Below, in pieces: positions 1 through 5,669 of a stretch of 5,669 bases of DNA. Position 1 is the stretch's first letter; each line of letters begins with the position of its first letter. This stretch comes from Elusimicrobiota bacterium (GTDB lineage: Bacteria; Elusimicrobiota; Elusimicrobia; UBA1565; UBA9628), in assembly GCA_016194625.1 (NCBI GenBank), contig JACQBB010000293.1, positions 1-5,669 on the forward strand, in the 5' to 3' direction. The translations under genes and the position numbers were made by a program. The notes under the pieces were generated by a model. The model was not told where the DNA came from, searched no databases, and worked only from the letters and a program-made list of their open reading frames with translations.

Positions 1-969
1 GAGCAGGGCATCCCGGTGAGCACGCTGGGCCTGACGCGCGCGCCGCGCCCCGCCGACGCCGGGCGCCTGGCGGAGATCATCGAGCGCGAGCGCCCCGACA
101 TCGTCCACGCCCTGATGTACCAGGCCATCCAGCTCTGCCGCCTGGCCAAGACGCGGACCTCGGTCCCATTCAAGCTGGTCTCCTCGCCGCGGGTGAACTA
201 CCGCTCGCGCTCCTGGATGACCCTGCTGGTGGACCGCGCGCTCAAGGAACGCGACGACCTGCTCATCGCCGAGTGCGAGGCCAGCCGCCGCTTCCTGCTC
301 GAGAGACTGCGATACTCCCCCGCCAAGACCATCGTCGTGCGCAACGGCGTGGACCTGGCGGGCTGGCCCGCTTCGAAGATCGACCGCCAGAAGAAGCGCC
401 TGGAACTGCGCCTGGGCGCCGGCGACCTCCTGGTCGGCGCCGTCGGCCGCCTGGACCGCCAGAAGGGCTTCGCGACGCTGATCGAGGCGATGGCCCTGCT
501 CAAGGACGCCCCGGTCAAGTGCGCCATCATCGGCGACGGCCCCGAGCGGGCGCGCCTGGAGGCGCTGATCCGCAAGCACGAGCTCGAGAAGACGGTGTGG
601 CTCCTCGGCGAGCGCGGCGAGATCCCGTCCTGGCTGTCCGCCTTCGACGTGTACTGCCTGCCCTCGCTGTGGGAGGGCCTGCCGAACGCCTTATTGGAAG
701 CGATGGCCCTGGGCCTGCCCGTCGTGGCCTCGGCGGTGGACGGCGTGCCCGAGGCCGTGACCGACGGCAAGGACGGCGTCCTGGTCCCCGCCGCCAAGCC
801 GGCTCCGCTGGGCGCGGCCCTGCGCGCGCTGGCCGGGGACGCGCCGCGGCGCGGCGCCCTGGGCGCGGCCGCGAAGTCCGCGGTCGCCGAGCGCTTCACC
901 CTGCGCCGGATGATCGCCGAGTACGAGTCGGCCTACGACCGGGCGTTCTCCGTCGGAGCCCCCTCTTGA
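1..969 (+). CDS. Glycosyltransferase family 4 (GT-B fold), N-terminus cut by window edge
   Basis: Likely transfers a sugar from an activated donor to a cell-envelope or polysaccharide acceptor in the cytoplasm; donor and acceptor cannot be read from sequence. The frame is open from base 1, and the residues before the first GTG (EQGIP, continuing VSTLG) fit the end of a GT-B strand, so the true start lies upstream. Visible are 322 residues; GT4 enzymes usually have 350-400, so a few dozen are missing. Numbered from base 1: PDIVHA at 32-37 belongs to the N-terminal acceptor domain; NGVDL at 115-119 marks the domain junction; GRLDRQKGF at 149-157 opens the Glycos_transf_1 domain; GDGPE at 178-182 is a typical donor-domain turn. 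The EX7E motif has E225 and E233 in WEGLPNALLEA, the signature of retaining GT4 enzymes. The catalytic domain looks intact. The stop TGA at 967-969 is followed by a 31-nt gap to the next gene. Family assignment is firm; substrate is unknown. Confidence 0.93.
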   Translation, partial: EQGIPVSTLGLTRAPRPADAGRLAEIIERERPDIVHALMYQAIQLCRLAKTRTSVPFKLVSSPRVNYRSRSWMTLLVDRALKERDDLLIAECEASRRFLLERLRYSPAKTIVVRNGVDLAGWPASKIDRQKKRLELRLGAGDLLVGAVGRLDRQKGFATLIEAMALLKDAPVKCAIIGDGPERARLEALIRKHELEKTVWLLGERGEIPSWLSAFDVYCLPSLWEGLPNALLEAMALGLPVVASAVDGVPEAVTDGKDGVLVPAAKPAPLGAALRALAGDAPRRGALGAAAKSAVAERFTLRRMIAEYESAYDRAFSVGAPS

Positions 970-994
970 CGAACCCCGCGATGAGGATTAACAT
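966..994 (+). promoter_or_regulatory. Possible sigma70-type promoter for the DUF1232 gene
   Basis: TTGACG at 966-971 (5 of 6 to the -35 consensus) overlaps the glycosyltransferase stop codon. After a 17-nt spacer comes TAACAT at 989-994 (4 of 6 to TATAAT, with TA at the start and AT at the end). Transcription would start at about 1000-1002, on the ATG of the next gene, giving a leaderless or near-leaderless mRNA. The -35 element sits in the same 9-mer, TCTTGACGA, as the much stronger promoter at 1661. The -10 is weak and the region is AT-rich for other possible reasons, so this is a moderate call. Confidence 0.42.
983..987 (+). promoter_or_regulatory. Ribosome-binding site GAGGA; start-codon choice
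   Basis: GAGGA lies 7 nt before TTG at 995 and 13 nt before ATG at 1001, both in the same frame. The spacing favours TTG and the codon favours ATG. A fold of the palindrome 988-1001 would shorten the effective distance to the ATG. If the promoter at 966-994 is used, this site is not in the mRNA and serves only read-through transcripts from the glycosyltransferase gene. Confidence 0.5.
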
Positions 995-1001
995 TTGTTA
1001 A
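988..1001. repeat. AT-rich palindrome at the start codon of the DUF1232 gene
   Basis: TTAAC (988-992), ATTT, GTTAA (997-1001) is a perfect 5-bp inverted repeat. It overlaps the putative -10 element and the A of the ATG and stands out in GC-rich surroundings. It could be a DNA operator or a weak RNA hairpin; as RNA it has only one G-C pair. The symmetry is seen; the function is inferred. Confidence 0.5.
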
Positions 1002-1648
1002 TGACGTACAAACAACTCCTCGCCCTGCTCGACACGGCCCGCGTCTCCCCGGAGAAGGCGGCCGCCGAGCTCGGCGTGTCCGGCATGACCCTGCGCCGCT
1101 GGCGCGGCAAGCCCGCGGCCGCCGAGCTCCCGGAGCTGTACCGCCGCGCCTTCGAGCCCACGGTCCGCCGCCTCGTCGGCGAGGGGCTCCTGCATCCCGA
1201 GGACCCCGCGGTCATGGCCGCGCTGGCCGCGCCCGAGGAGCACTTCTCCAAATCCGTGATGGCGATGGGCATCACGCACGACATCCTCGAGCAGGCCGAC
1301 AAGCATCAGAACACCATCTTCGTCGGCCTGGCCCGGCTCGGCCAGGACGAGAAGCGCCAGGCGCAGGTGAAGGCCTCCGGACGGATGCTCGCCCGCTTCA
1401 AGGAGATGGGCGAGGACTGGCGCAAGCGCCTGGAGGACCTGGACGCCGCGGTGCGCTCGACGGAACTGCCCGCGATCGACAAGCTCGTGGCCTTCGGCGC
1501 CCTGTTCTACCTGATCACGCCGTTCGACCTGGTCCCGGACGCCATCCCGGTGTTCGGCCTGATCGACGACTTCATCCTGGCCGGGGTCGCCGCCCTGTAC
1601 TACCGCAAGAAGTTCCCCGCCCTGTTCGGCCCGAAACGACGAAACTGA
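1001..1648 (+). CDS. HTH-like N-terminus fused to a DUF1232 (YkvA-type) C-terminal domain
   Basis: Protein of 215 residues from ATG 1001 (217 if TTG 995 is used); function unknown. Residues 3-38 resemble a small helix-turn-helix: LLALLDTARVSPEKAAAELG leads into VSGMTLRRWR, a plausible recognition helix ending at W34-R35. Residues 40-155 are mostly helical and charged, with no clear family. Residues 160-201 match DUF1232 (PF06803): a hydrophobic segment FGALFYLITPFDLVPDAIPV, then FGLIDDFILAGVAALYY, with the conserved P174, D176, P179, D180, P183 and the D189-D190 pair. DUF1232 proteins are usually short membrane-associated proteins of about 100-150 residues, so the N-terminal extension is notable. 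The C-terminus is basic (KKFPALFGPKRRN). There is no signal peptide. The gene may be read through from the glycosyltransferase 31 nt upstream or from its own promoter. The DUF1232 assignment is good; the HTH is tentative and DNA binding is not shown. Confidence 0.88.
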   Translation: MTYKQLLALLDTARVSPEKAAAELGVSGMTLRRWRGKPAAAELPELYRRAFEPTVRRLVGEGLLHPEDPAVMAALAAPEEHFSKSVMAMGITHDILEQADKHQNTIFVGLARLGQDEKRQAQVKASGRMLARFKEMGEDWRKRLEDLDAAVRSTELPAIDKLVAFGALFYLITPFDLVPDAIPVFGLIDDFILAGVAALYYRKKFPALFGPKRRN

Positions 1649-1669
1649 CGACCCGTCGTCTTGACGACG
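1637..1669. repeat. Cluster of GACGAC/GTCGTC repeats over the -35 region
   Basis: CGACGA (1637-1642), GACGAC (1647-1652), GTCGTC (1655-1660) and GACGACG (1663-1669) form two back-to-back inverted repeats with 2-nt spacers, running from the end of the DUF1232 gene into the -35 hexamer at 1661. As RNA, GACGA-CCCG-TCGTC could form a 5-bp hairpin, but only two T follow, so a terminator is unlikely. A regulator-binding site is possible; in GC-rich DNA such short repeats can also arise by chance. Confidence 0.4.
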
Positions 1670-1689
1670 TAACACGCTCCCGCTATACT
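1661..1689 (+). promoter_or_regulatory. Strong sigma70-type promoter of the SprA-like gene
   Basis: TTGACG (1661-1666, 5 of 6 to consensus), a 17-nt spacer, and TATACT (1684-1689, 5 of 6). Spacing and both hexamers are near ideal and the position, 13 nt after the preceding stop codon, is right for the next gene. The start point is expected at about 1695-1697, leaving a 5' leader of about 70 nt before the TTG at 1767. Classical Bacteroidota promoters use a different consensus (TTTG and TAnnTTTG), so this form also argues for another lineage. Confidence 0.8.
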
Positions 1690-1699
1690 CCCTCCGTCT

Positions 1700-1764
1700 C
1701 GCGCGCGTATTAAGGTACGCCGACCTTGCGCGCGGGGCTTCCCCTTTCCATGGGGGAGCTTCGC
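1700..1764 (+). promoter_or_regulatory. Structured 5' leader with a stem that hides the ribosome-binding site
   Basis: Two alternative folds are readable. Fold A: CGCGCGC (1700-1706) pairs with GCGCGCG (1728-1734), and after a 5-nt bulge AAGGT (1712-1716) pairs with ACCTT (1723-1727) around a 6-nt loop; GGGG (1734-1737) can then pair with CCCC (1741-1744). Fold B: bases 1732-1744 pair with 1752-1764 in 13 continuous pairs, three of them G-U, around the 7-nt loop 1745-1751. Fold B buries the whole GGGGGAG ribosome-binding site. The folds share bases 1732-1734, and the small GGGG/CCCC hairpin is incompatible with B, so they compete at least partly. I recognise no known riboswitch class. Pairing is seen; switching is inferred. 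Confidence 0.55.
1752..1758 (+). promoter_or_regulatory. Ribosome-binding site deciding the TTG start at 1767
   Basis: GGGGGAG contains a strong GGAG core and ends 8 nt before TTG 1767. This TTG opens a frame that begins directly with a basic, then hydrophobic signal peptide, which settles the start. The ATG at 1750 is in another frame and stops after six codons. Confidence 0.8.
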
Positions 1765-1766
1765 CT

Positions 1767-1862
1767 TTGATCGACTCCCTGCATCCGCGGCAACTCAGGC
1801 GCTTGGTCGGCGCGGCCGGTATCGCCTTCGCGGCGGTCCTGGCCGGCGCGCCGGCGTTCGCC
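1767..1862 (+). other. Sec signal peptide of the SprA-like protein
   Basis: Residues 1-32: a basic n-region with R8, R11 and R12, a hydrophobic Ala/Val/Leu core from about 13 to 28, and AFA at 30-32 before Q33, a good signal peptidase I site. There is no lipobox cysteine. It sends the protein to the periplasm and supports the TTG start. Confidence 0.85.
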
Positions 1863-4800
1863 CAATTCTCCACCCCGTACGACCCGGACTTCGCCCCGTC
1901 CGAGGCCCCGGCGCCGGCCCCCGCGCCGAGACCCTCCCCCTCCCCCGCTCCCGCGGCCGAGCCCGCCCCCGCGACCGCGCCGGCCGCGCCCGCGGGCCCG
2001 AGGCGGACCTTCAAGCTGATCGAGCGCGCCGACCCGAACCACGTCCTCGACCAGGGGACCGCCGCACCGGTCAAGCCCGCCGCCCCCTCCACGGAATACT
2101 CGCTGGACCGCTTCCTGCGCGTGCGCGACGCCGTCGAGCGCGGCGAGGAGCCCGGCGCCGAGGAGCGCCCGGCGCTGGGCCCGGGCTGGACCGCGCCGGT
2201 CGCCGATCTCTCGCTGTCGACGGAAGCCCCCAAGGCCCCGCCGCCCGAGGTCGAACTGCCGACCTACGGCACCAGCCTGTCGGTGACCGGCCGCAAGGTC
2301 ATCGGCTTCAACTTCTCCGAGAAGCGCTATACGGCCAACCAGACCACCTCCGGCCGCGCGAAGACGACGAACCTCATCGAGATCAACCAGCAGCTGCAGC
2401 TGCGCATGCAGGGCAAGGTCGGCCCGAAGATCACCGTCAACGTCGACTACGACGACACGAAGACGAACCAGCAGGACATCTCCGTGGTCTACCAGGGCGA
2501 TCCCAACGAGACCGTGCAGAACGTCTCGTTCGGCGACATCGACCTGTCCCTGCCGTCCACCGAGTTCGTCTCCTACAACAAGCAGCTGTTCGGCATCCGA
2601 GCCGACGTGAAGTACAAGGGCTTCAAGGCGACGATCATCGGCTCCCGCACGAAGGGCACGACCAAGTCCAAGCAGTTCCTGGGCAACTCCCAGTTCGTGC
2701 AGAACGACTTCCAGGACACCACCTACCTGCGCCGGCAGTACTACGACCTGAGCTTCGGCGCCGCCGCCCGCCTGCCGATCAAGTCGGGCTCGGAGCGCGT
2801 GTTCCTGGCGCGCCAGGACCCGACGCAGACCAACAACGTCAACCTGCAGACGCTGACCGTGGACGACCTCTCGTGCGACACCGTCGGCTGCGTCAACCAG
2901 TCGTCCTCCGCCTTCACCGGCAGCTTCCTGACCCTGACGGCCGGCCAGGACTACACGATCAACTACGCGAAGGGCTACATCCAGTTCCGCAACCAGCTCC
3001 AGGCGCAGTTCGTCGTCGCCGTCGACTACATCGACGCCAACGGCAACCACCTGACCGTGCAGTCGTCGAGCGCGGACGCGACCGCGCTGGGCGGCTCGGG
3101 CCAGTTCAAGCTGATCAAGACGCCGTCCGACCTCCCGCTGTTCTCGACGAGCACCGAGTCGGGCTACAACCGCGAGCTCAAGACCTTCTACTCGATCGGC
3201 CAGACCTCGATCGTGCGCGACAACGGGCGCGGCAACTTCATCCTGAAGGTGCTCGACCCGTCGACGCGCAACGAGATCGGGTCCCAGCTGAACCCGATCC
3301 AGAAGTACCCCGACACCATCGACGTGGACTTCGAGAACGGCATCTTCCAGCTGAAGAGCCCCTTCTCGGTCGGGAACGCGTCGCCGACGGTCGTCGACCC
3401 GAACATCTACGCGCAGACGCCGATCAGCCAGCGCCTGTTCCACATCGAGTACAACTACCGCTTCAAGACCTTCAACCTGGAGCCGAACCTGGTCGTGCAG
3501 TCCGAGCTCGTCATCCTGGACGGCCAGAAGCTGAACCGCAACGTCGACTACGTCATCGACTACGAGGCGGGCTTCATCACCTTCTTCAACCCCGACCGCA
3601 TCCTGGCCACCTCCGAGATCGACATCACCTACGAGGTCGCCCCGTTCGTCGGCGCGACCAACGACACCCTGCTCGGCGGGCGCGTGTCGCACGAGTTCAA
3701 CGAGCACTTCGCGGTCGGCTCCACCCTGCTGTACGAGGCGGGGACCAAGTCGCAGACCGTCCCGCAGGTCACCGAGCTGGCTCGGAGCCTGCTCGTCTAC
3801 GAGTTCGACTCGCAGGTGAAGAAGATCAAGATCGGCAAGCGCATGACGGTGACCCTGCAGGGCGAGTTCGCGCAGAGCCGGCAGAACCTGAACCTCAACC
3901 AGTTCGCGCTGATCGACAACATGGAGGGCATCCGCCAGCAGGACGCGACGCCCACGCTGGCGTCCTCGTGGCAGATCGCGTCGAACCCGAGCGCGTCTCC
4001 GACCGACTTCTCGAAGCTGAGCTGGACCTCGGAGGACGTCAACGTCCTGACGATCAACCCCAACGCCCAGGCCAACGCCAACGACACGCAGAAGGTCCTG
4101 GACGTCAACTACGACTTCACGAACCCCGCCAGCCAGGAGATGTCGATCGTCTATCCGTTCTCGGCGGCCGGCATCGACATGTCCCAGCGCACCGTCCTCG
4201 AGGTCGTGATGCTCGGCGACAACGGCGGCGAGCCGGTGAACTTCCATCTCGGCGGGATCAACGAGGACGCCGACGGGACCGGCGGCACCACCCTGCACTG
4301 CGCCGACGGCCGCACGCTGACCGGCGTGCCGAAGACCGAGGACACGGACTGCACCGGCATCCTCTCCCCGGCCAAGGACATCGGCTGGCTGTACCGCTAC
4401 GGCGCGTCGGACTTCACGGTCCCGTACGCCGCGACGAACGGCGTCCTGGACAGCGCCGACCTCAACAAGAACGGCCGCCTGGACGCCGCCGACCTGAGCG
4501 GCGGCGACTACGGCTACATCCCCGACCCGAACAACTCGACGAACATGAACCTGTTCGACGCGACCTCGAACGGCACGCGCACGGTGATGAACTTCGGAGG
4601 AGCGACCTGGCACACCTTCCAGATCCCGCTGAACATCTCCTCGCAGACGGCCAGCAACTGGACCAGCATCAAGCAGATCCGCATCTCGATCAAGAAGGGC
4701 ACGCTGAACGCCGGCACGCTGAAGTTCGCGCGCATCGCCGTGGTCGGCAACAGCTGGCAGCGCGGCGTCGCCGGCGACCCGTCGAACGGCTCCGGCCCCG

Positions 4801-5669
4801 TCGCCTCCGAGGCGCTGACGGTGACGCCGGTCAACAACGTGGACAATCCCGTCTACACGCCGATCTACAACGCCGCCGGCGACGCCAGCTCGGTGTTCAA
4901 CGACCTGTACGGCAGCGTCTCGAACCTCCAGAAGCTCAACAACACCAAGAACATCTCCGAGCAGGCGCTGCAGCTCTCGTACACCGGCCTGTCGGCGGGC
5001 GCCACGGTGTACACGAAGCGCGTGTTCTCGACCGCGCTCGACGTCAGCCAGCACCGCTTCTTCAACTTCCTGGTCTACGGCAACGCCGACGGCGTCGCGC
5101 CGGACGCGACCGGGACGACCCTCTTCCTGCGCGCCGGCAGCGACCAGAACTTCTTCGAGGTCCGGGTGCCGATGAACTTCCGCGGCTGGCGCAAGATCCG
5201 CGTGCACCAGACCGACCCGGGCAACGGCGTGATGAACAACTGGGTGATGGACACGCCCGGCACGGTCATCGTCTCGTCGGGCAACCCCTCGCTGCAGCAG
5301 GTCAGCGAACTGGTCGCCGGCCTGTACGCGGGCGGCGCCCCGGCCAAGACCGCGGGCTCGGTCTGGCTCAACGAGATCCACCTGTCCGAGCCGGTGACCC
5401 GCGTCGGCACCGCGCACAAGCTGCAGGCCGACGTCGAGTACCTGGGCTGGGGCACCTTCGGCTGGAAGCAGAAGGCGATCGACCGCAACTTCCAGACGCC
5501 GACCTCGGTGATCTCGAACCAGGACAAGCGCGACGACAGCGCGTACGCCAACATCAACCGCCTCGGCTGGATGCCGATCTCGATGAACGTGTCGCGCTCG
5601 GTGACCGACACGCCCAGCACCGTGAACACCGGCAACCTCTCGAACCTGGTCAACCTGCTCCAGCAGGGC
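1767..5669 (+). CDS. sprA: SprA-like outer-membrane translocon (type IX secretion family), C-terminus outside window
   Basis: SprA is the giant outer-membrane beta-barrel (36 strands in Flavobacterium) through which type IX secretion substrates leave the periplasm. The frame is open for all 1,301 codons to the window edge; known SprA proteins have about 2,400 residues, so roughly half is seen. Order: signal peptide 1-32 (RQLRR, hydrophobic core, AFA before Q33); Pro/Ala linker 43-78; first conserved block from 165 (SLSVTGRKVIGFNFSEKRY), with SFGDIDLSLPSTEF and KQLFGIRADVKYKGFKAT near 275; paired strand motifs GQDYTINYAKGYIQF (393-407) and VDYVIDYEAGFITFF (593-607); an EF-hand-like loop 898-909; then blocks recalling SprA: WHTFQIPL (948-955), IKQIRISI (968-975) to W997, VPMNFRGWRKIRV (1134-1146) and VWLNEIHLSEP (1199-1209). 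Cys pairs 370/375 and 845/862 could be disulfides. Family call rests on remembered motifs, not a search. An SprA-like paralogue with another role is the main alternative. Confidence 0.88.
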   Translation, partial: MIDSLHPRQLRRLVGAAGIAFAAVLAGAPAFAQFSTPYDPDFAPSEAPAPAPAPRPSPSPAPAAEPAPATAPAAPAGPRRTFKLIERADPNHVLDQGTAAPVKPAAPSTEYSLDRFLRVRDAVERGEEPGAEERPALGPGWTAPVADLSLSTEAPKAPPPEVELPTYGTSLSVTGRKVIGFNFSEKRYTANQTTSGRAKTTNLIEINQQLQLRMQGKVGPKITVNVDYDDTKTNQQDISVVYQGDPNETVQNVSFGDIDLSLPSTEFVSYNKQLFGIRADVKYKGFKATIIGSRTKGTTKSKQFLGNSQFVQNDFQDTTYLRRQYYDLSFGAAARLPIKSGSERVFLARQDPTQTNNVNLQTLTVDDLSCDTVGCVNQSSSAFTGSFLTLTAGQDYTINYAKGYIQFRNQLQAQFVVAVDYIDANGNHLTVQSSSADATALGGSGQFKLIKTPSDLPLFSTSTESGYNRELKTFYSIGQTSIVRDNGRGNFILKVLDPSTRNEIGSQLNPIQKYPDTIDVDFENGIFQLKSPFSVGNASPTVVDPNIYAQTPISQRLFHIEYNYRFKTFNLEPNLVVQSELVILDGQKLNRNVDYVIDYEAGFITFFNPDRILATSEIDITYEVAPFVGATNDTLLGGRVSHEFNEHFAVGSTLLYEAGTKSQTVPQVTELARSLLVYEFDSQVKKIKIGKRMTVTLQGEFAQSRQNLNLNQFALIDNMEGIRQQDATPTLASSWQIASNPSASPTDFSKLSWTSEDVNVLTINPNAQANANDTQKVLDVNYDFTNPASQEMSIVYPFSAAGIDMSQRTVLEVVMLGDNGGEPVNFHLGGINEDADGTGGTTLHCADGRTLTGVPKTEDTDCTGILSPAKDIGWLYRYGASDFTVPYAATNGVLDSADLNKNGRLDAADLSGGDYGYIPDPNNSTNMNLFDATSNGTRTVMNFGGATWHTFQIPLNISSQTASNWTSIKQIRISIKKGTLNAGTLKFARIAVVGNSWQRGVAGDPSNGSGPVASEALTVTPVNNVDNPVYTPIYNAAGDASSVFNDLYGSVSNLQKLNNTKNISEQALQLSYTGLSAGATVYTKRVFSTALDVSQHRFFNFLVYGNADGVAPDATGTTLFLRAGSDQNFFEVRVPMNFRGWRKIRVHQTDPGNGVMNNWVMDTPGTVIVSSGNPSLQQVSELVAGLYAGGAPAKTAGSVWLNEIHLSEPVTRVGTAHKLQADVEYLGWGTFGWKQKAIDRNFQTPTSVISNQDKRDDSAYANINRLGWMPISMNVSRSVTDTPSTVNTGNLSNLVNLLQQG
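1893..2000 (+). other. Pro/Ala-rich linker of the SprA-like protein
   Basis: Residues 43-78 are nearly all Pro and Ala with a few Ser, Glu, Thr and Arg. Such segments are extended and flexible. It lies between the signal peptide and the first conserved block (from 165), so it would be in the periplasm after cleavage and could span or contact the cell wall. Confidence 0.75.
4458..4493 (+). other. EF-hand/dockerin-like calcium-binding loop in the SprA-like protein
   Basis: Residues 898-909 read DLNKNGRLDAAD, which fits the 12-residue calcium loop: D at 1, N at 3, N at 5, G at 6, L at 8, D at 9 and D at 12. A partial second copy, NGVLDSAD (891-898), comes just before it, as in dockerin-type tandem loops. 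It probably binds calcium in a periplasmic or surface-exposed insert. Confidence 0.7.

Noticed and set aside
198..1001. Other open frames in the glycosyltransferase region (198-899 minus, 273-1001 plus)
   Set aside because: Arg/Pro/Ala/Gly-rich or Ser/Arg-rich translations without domains; both overlap the well-supported GT4 frame.
1647..1662. Rho-independent terminator after the DUF1232 gene
   Set aside because: The hairpin has only 5-6 bp and is followed by two T, with no T-tract; the same bases serve better as repeats at the -35 region.
1750..1770. Six-codon leader peptide (ATG 1750, stop TGA 1768-1770 overlapping the TTG start)
   Set aside because: The stop-start overlap is suggestive of coupling, but no ribosome-binding site precedes the ATG (CCCCTTTCC), so chance is more likely.
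998..2233. Minus-strand open frame of 411 codons across the DUF1232 gene and the intergenic region
   Set aside because: Low-complexity Gly/Ala/Ser/Arg translation, no ribosome-binding site seen, and it runs through the recognised DUF1232 gene and the promoter region.
1710..5417. Minus-strand open frame of 1,235 codons opposite the SprA-like gene
   Set aside because: Its translation is a monotonous mix of V, R, D, L, G and A with no domain; it arises because the sense codons end in C or G. The + strand frame has clear homology and a signal peptide.
1..5669. tRNA or rRNA genes, CRISPR arrays, insertion sequences, attachment sites
   Set aside because: I saw no cloverleaf-like or rRNA sequence, no regularly spaced repeats, no transposase or integrase frame and no terminal inverted repeats.

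Overview
The window is high-GC DNA (about two thirds G+C by eye, with C or G at most third codon positions). All three genes I can support are on the + strand: the 3' part of a glycosyltransferase gene (1-969), a complete small gene joining an HTH-like N-terminus to a DUF1232/YkvA-type C-terminus (1001-1648), and the 5' part of a very large gene for an SprA-like outer-membrane protein (1767 to the window end). The SprA-like gene is the main content. It has no stop within the window, so a caller that needs a stop codon can miss it, and long minus-strand open frames lie opposite it.

The organism is probably a diderm bacterium: the large protein has a Sec signal peptide, a Pro/Ala-rich linker and sequence blocks typical of SprA, the outer-membrane translocon of type IX secretion (T9SS). 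SprA is best known from Bacteroidota, most of which have lower GC. The high GC suggests a related or T9SS-bearing lineage outside the classical Bacteroidota, for example Elusimicrobiota, Gemmatimonadota or a candidate phylum. The phylum is a guess from composition and from the protein family.

Layout. (i) 1-969: GT4 retaining glycosyltransferase, N-terminus outside the window. (ii) 970-1000: a 31-nt gap holding a GAGGA ribosome-binding site, an AT-rich palindrome that touches the ATG, and a plausible sigma70-type promoter whose start point would fall on that ATG. (iii) 1001-1648: HTH-like/DUF1232 protein. (iv) 1649-1766: a regulatory interval with clustered GACGAC/GTCGTC repeats, a near-consensus promoter (TTGACG, 17 nt, TATACT) and a roughly 70-nt 5' leader. 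The leader can fold so that the ribosome-binding site of the next gene is hidden in a 13-pair stem. (v) 1767-5669: SprA-like protein, 1,301 codons visible.

How they fit together: nothing shows that the glycosyltransferase and the DUF1232 gene take part in secretion. The first two genes could be cotranscribed, but the second also appears to have its own promoter. The SprA-like gene has its own strong promoter and a structured leader, so it is probably controlled separately, possibly at translation.
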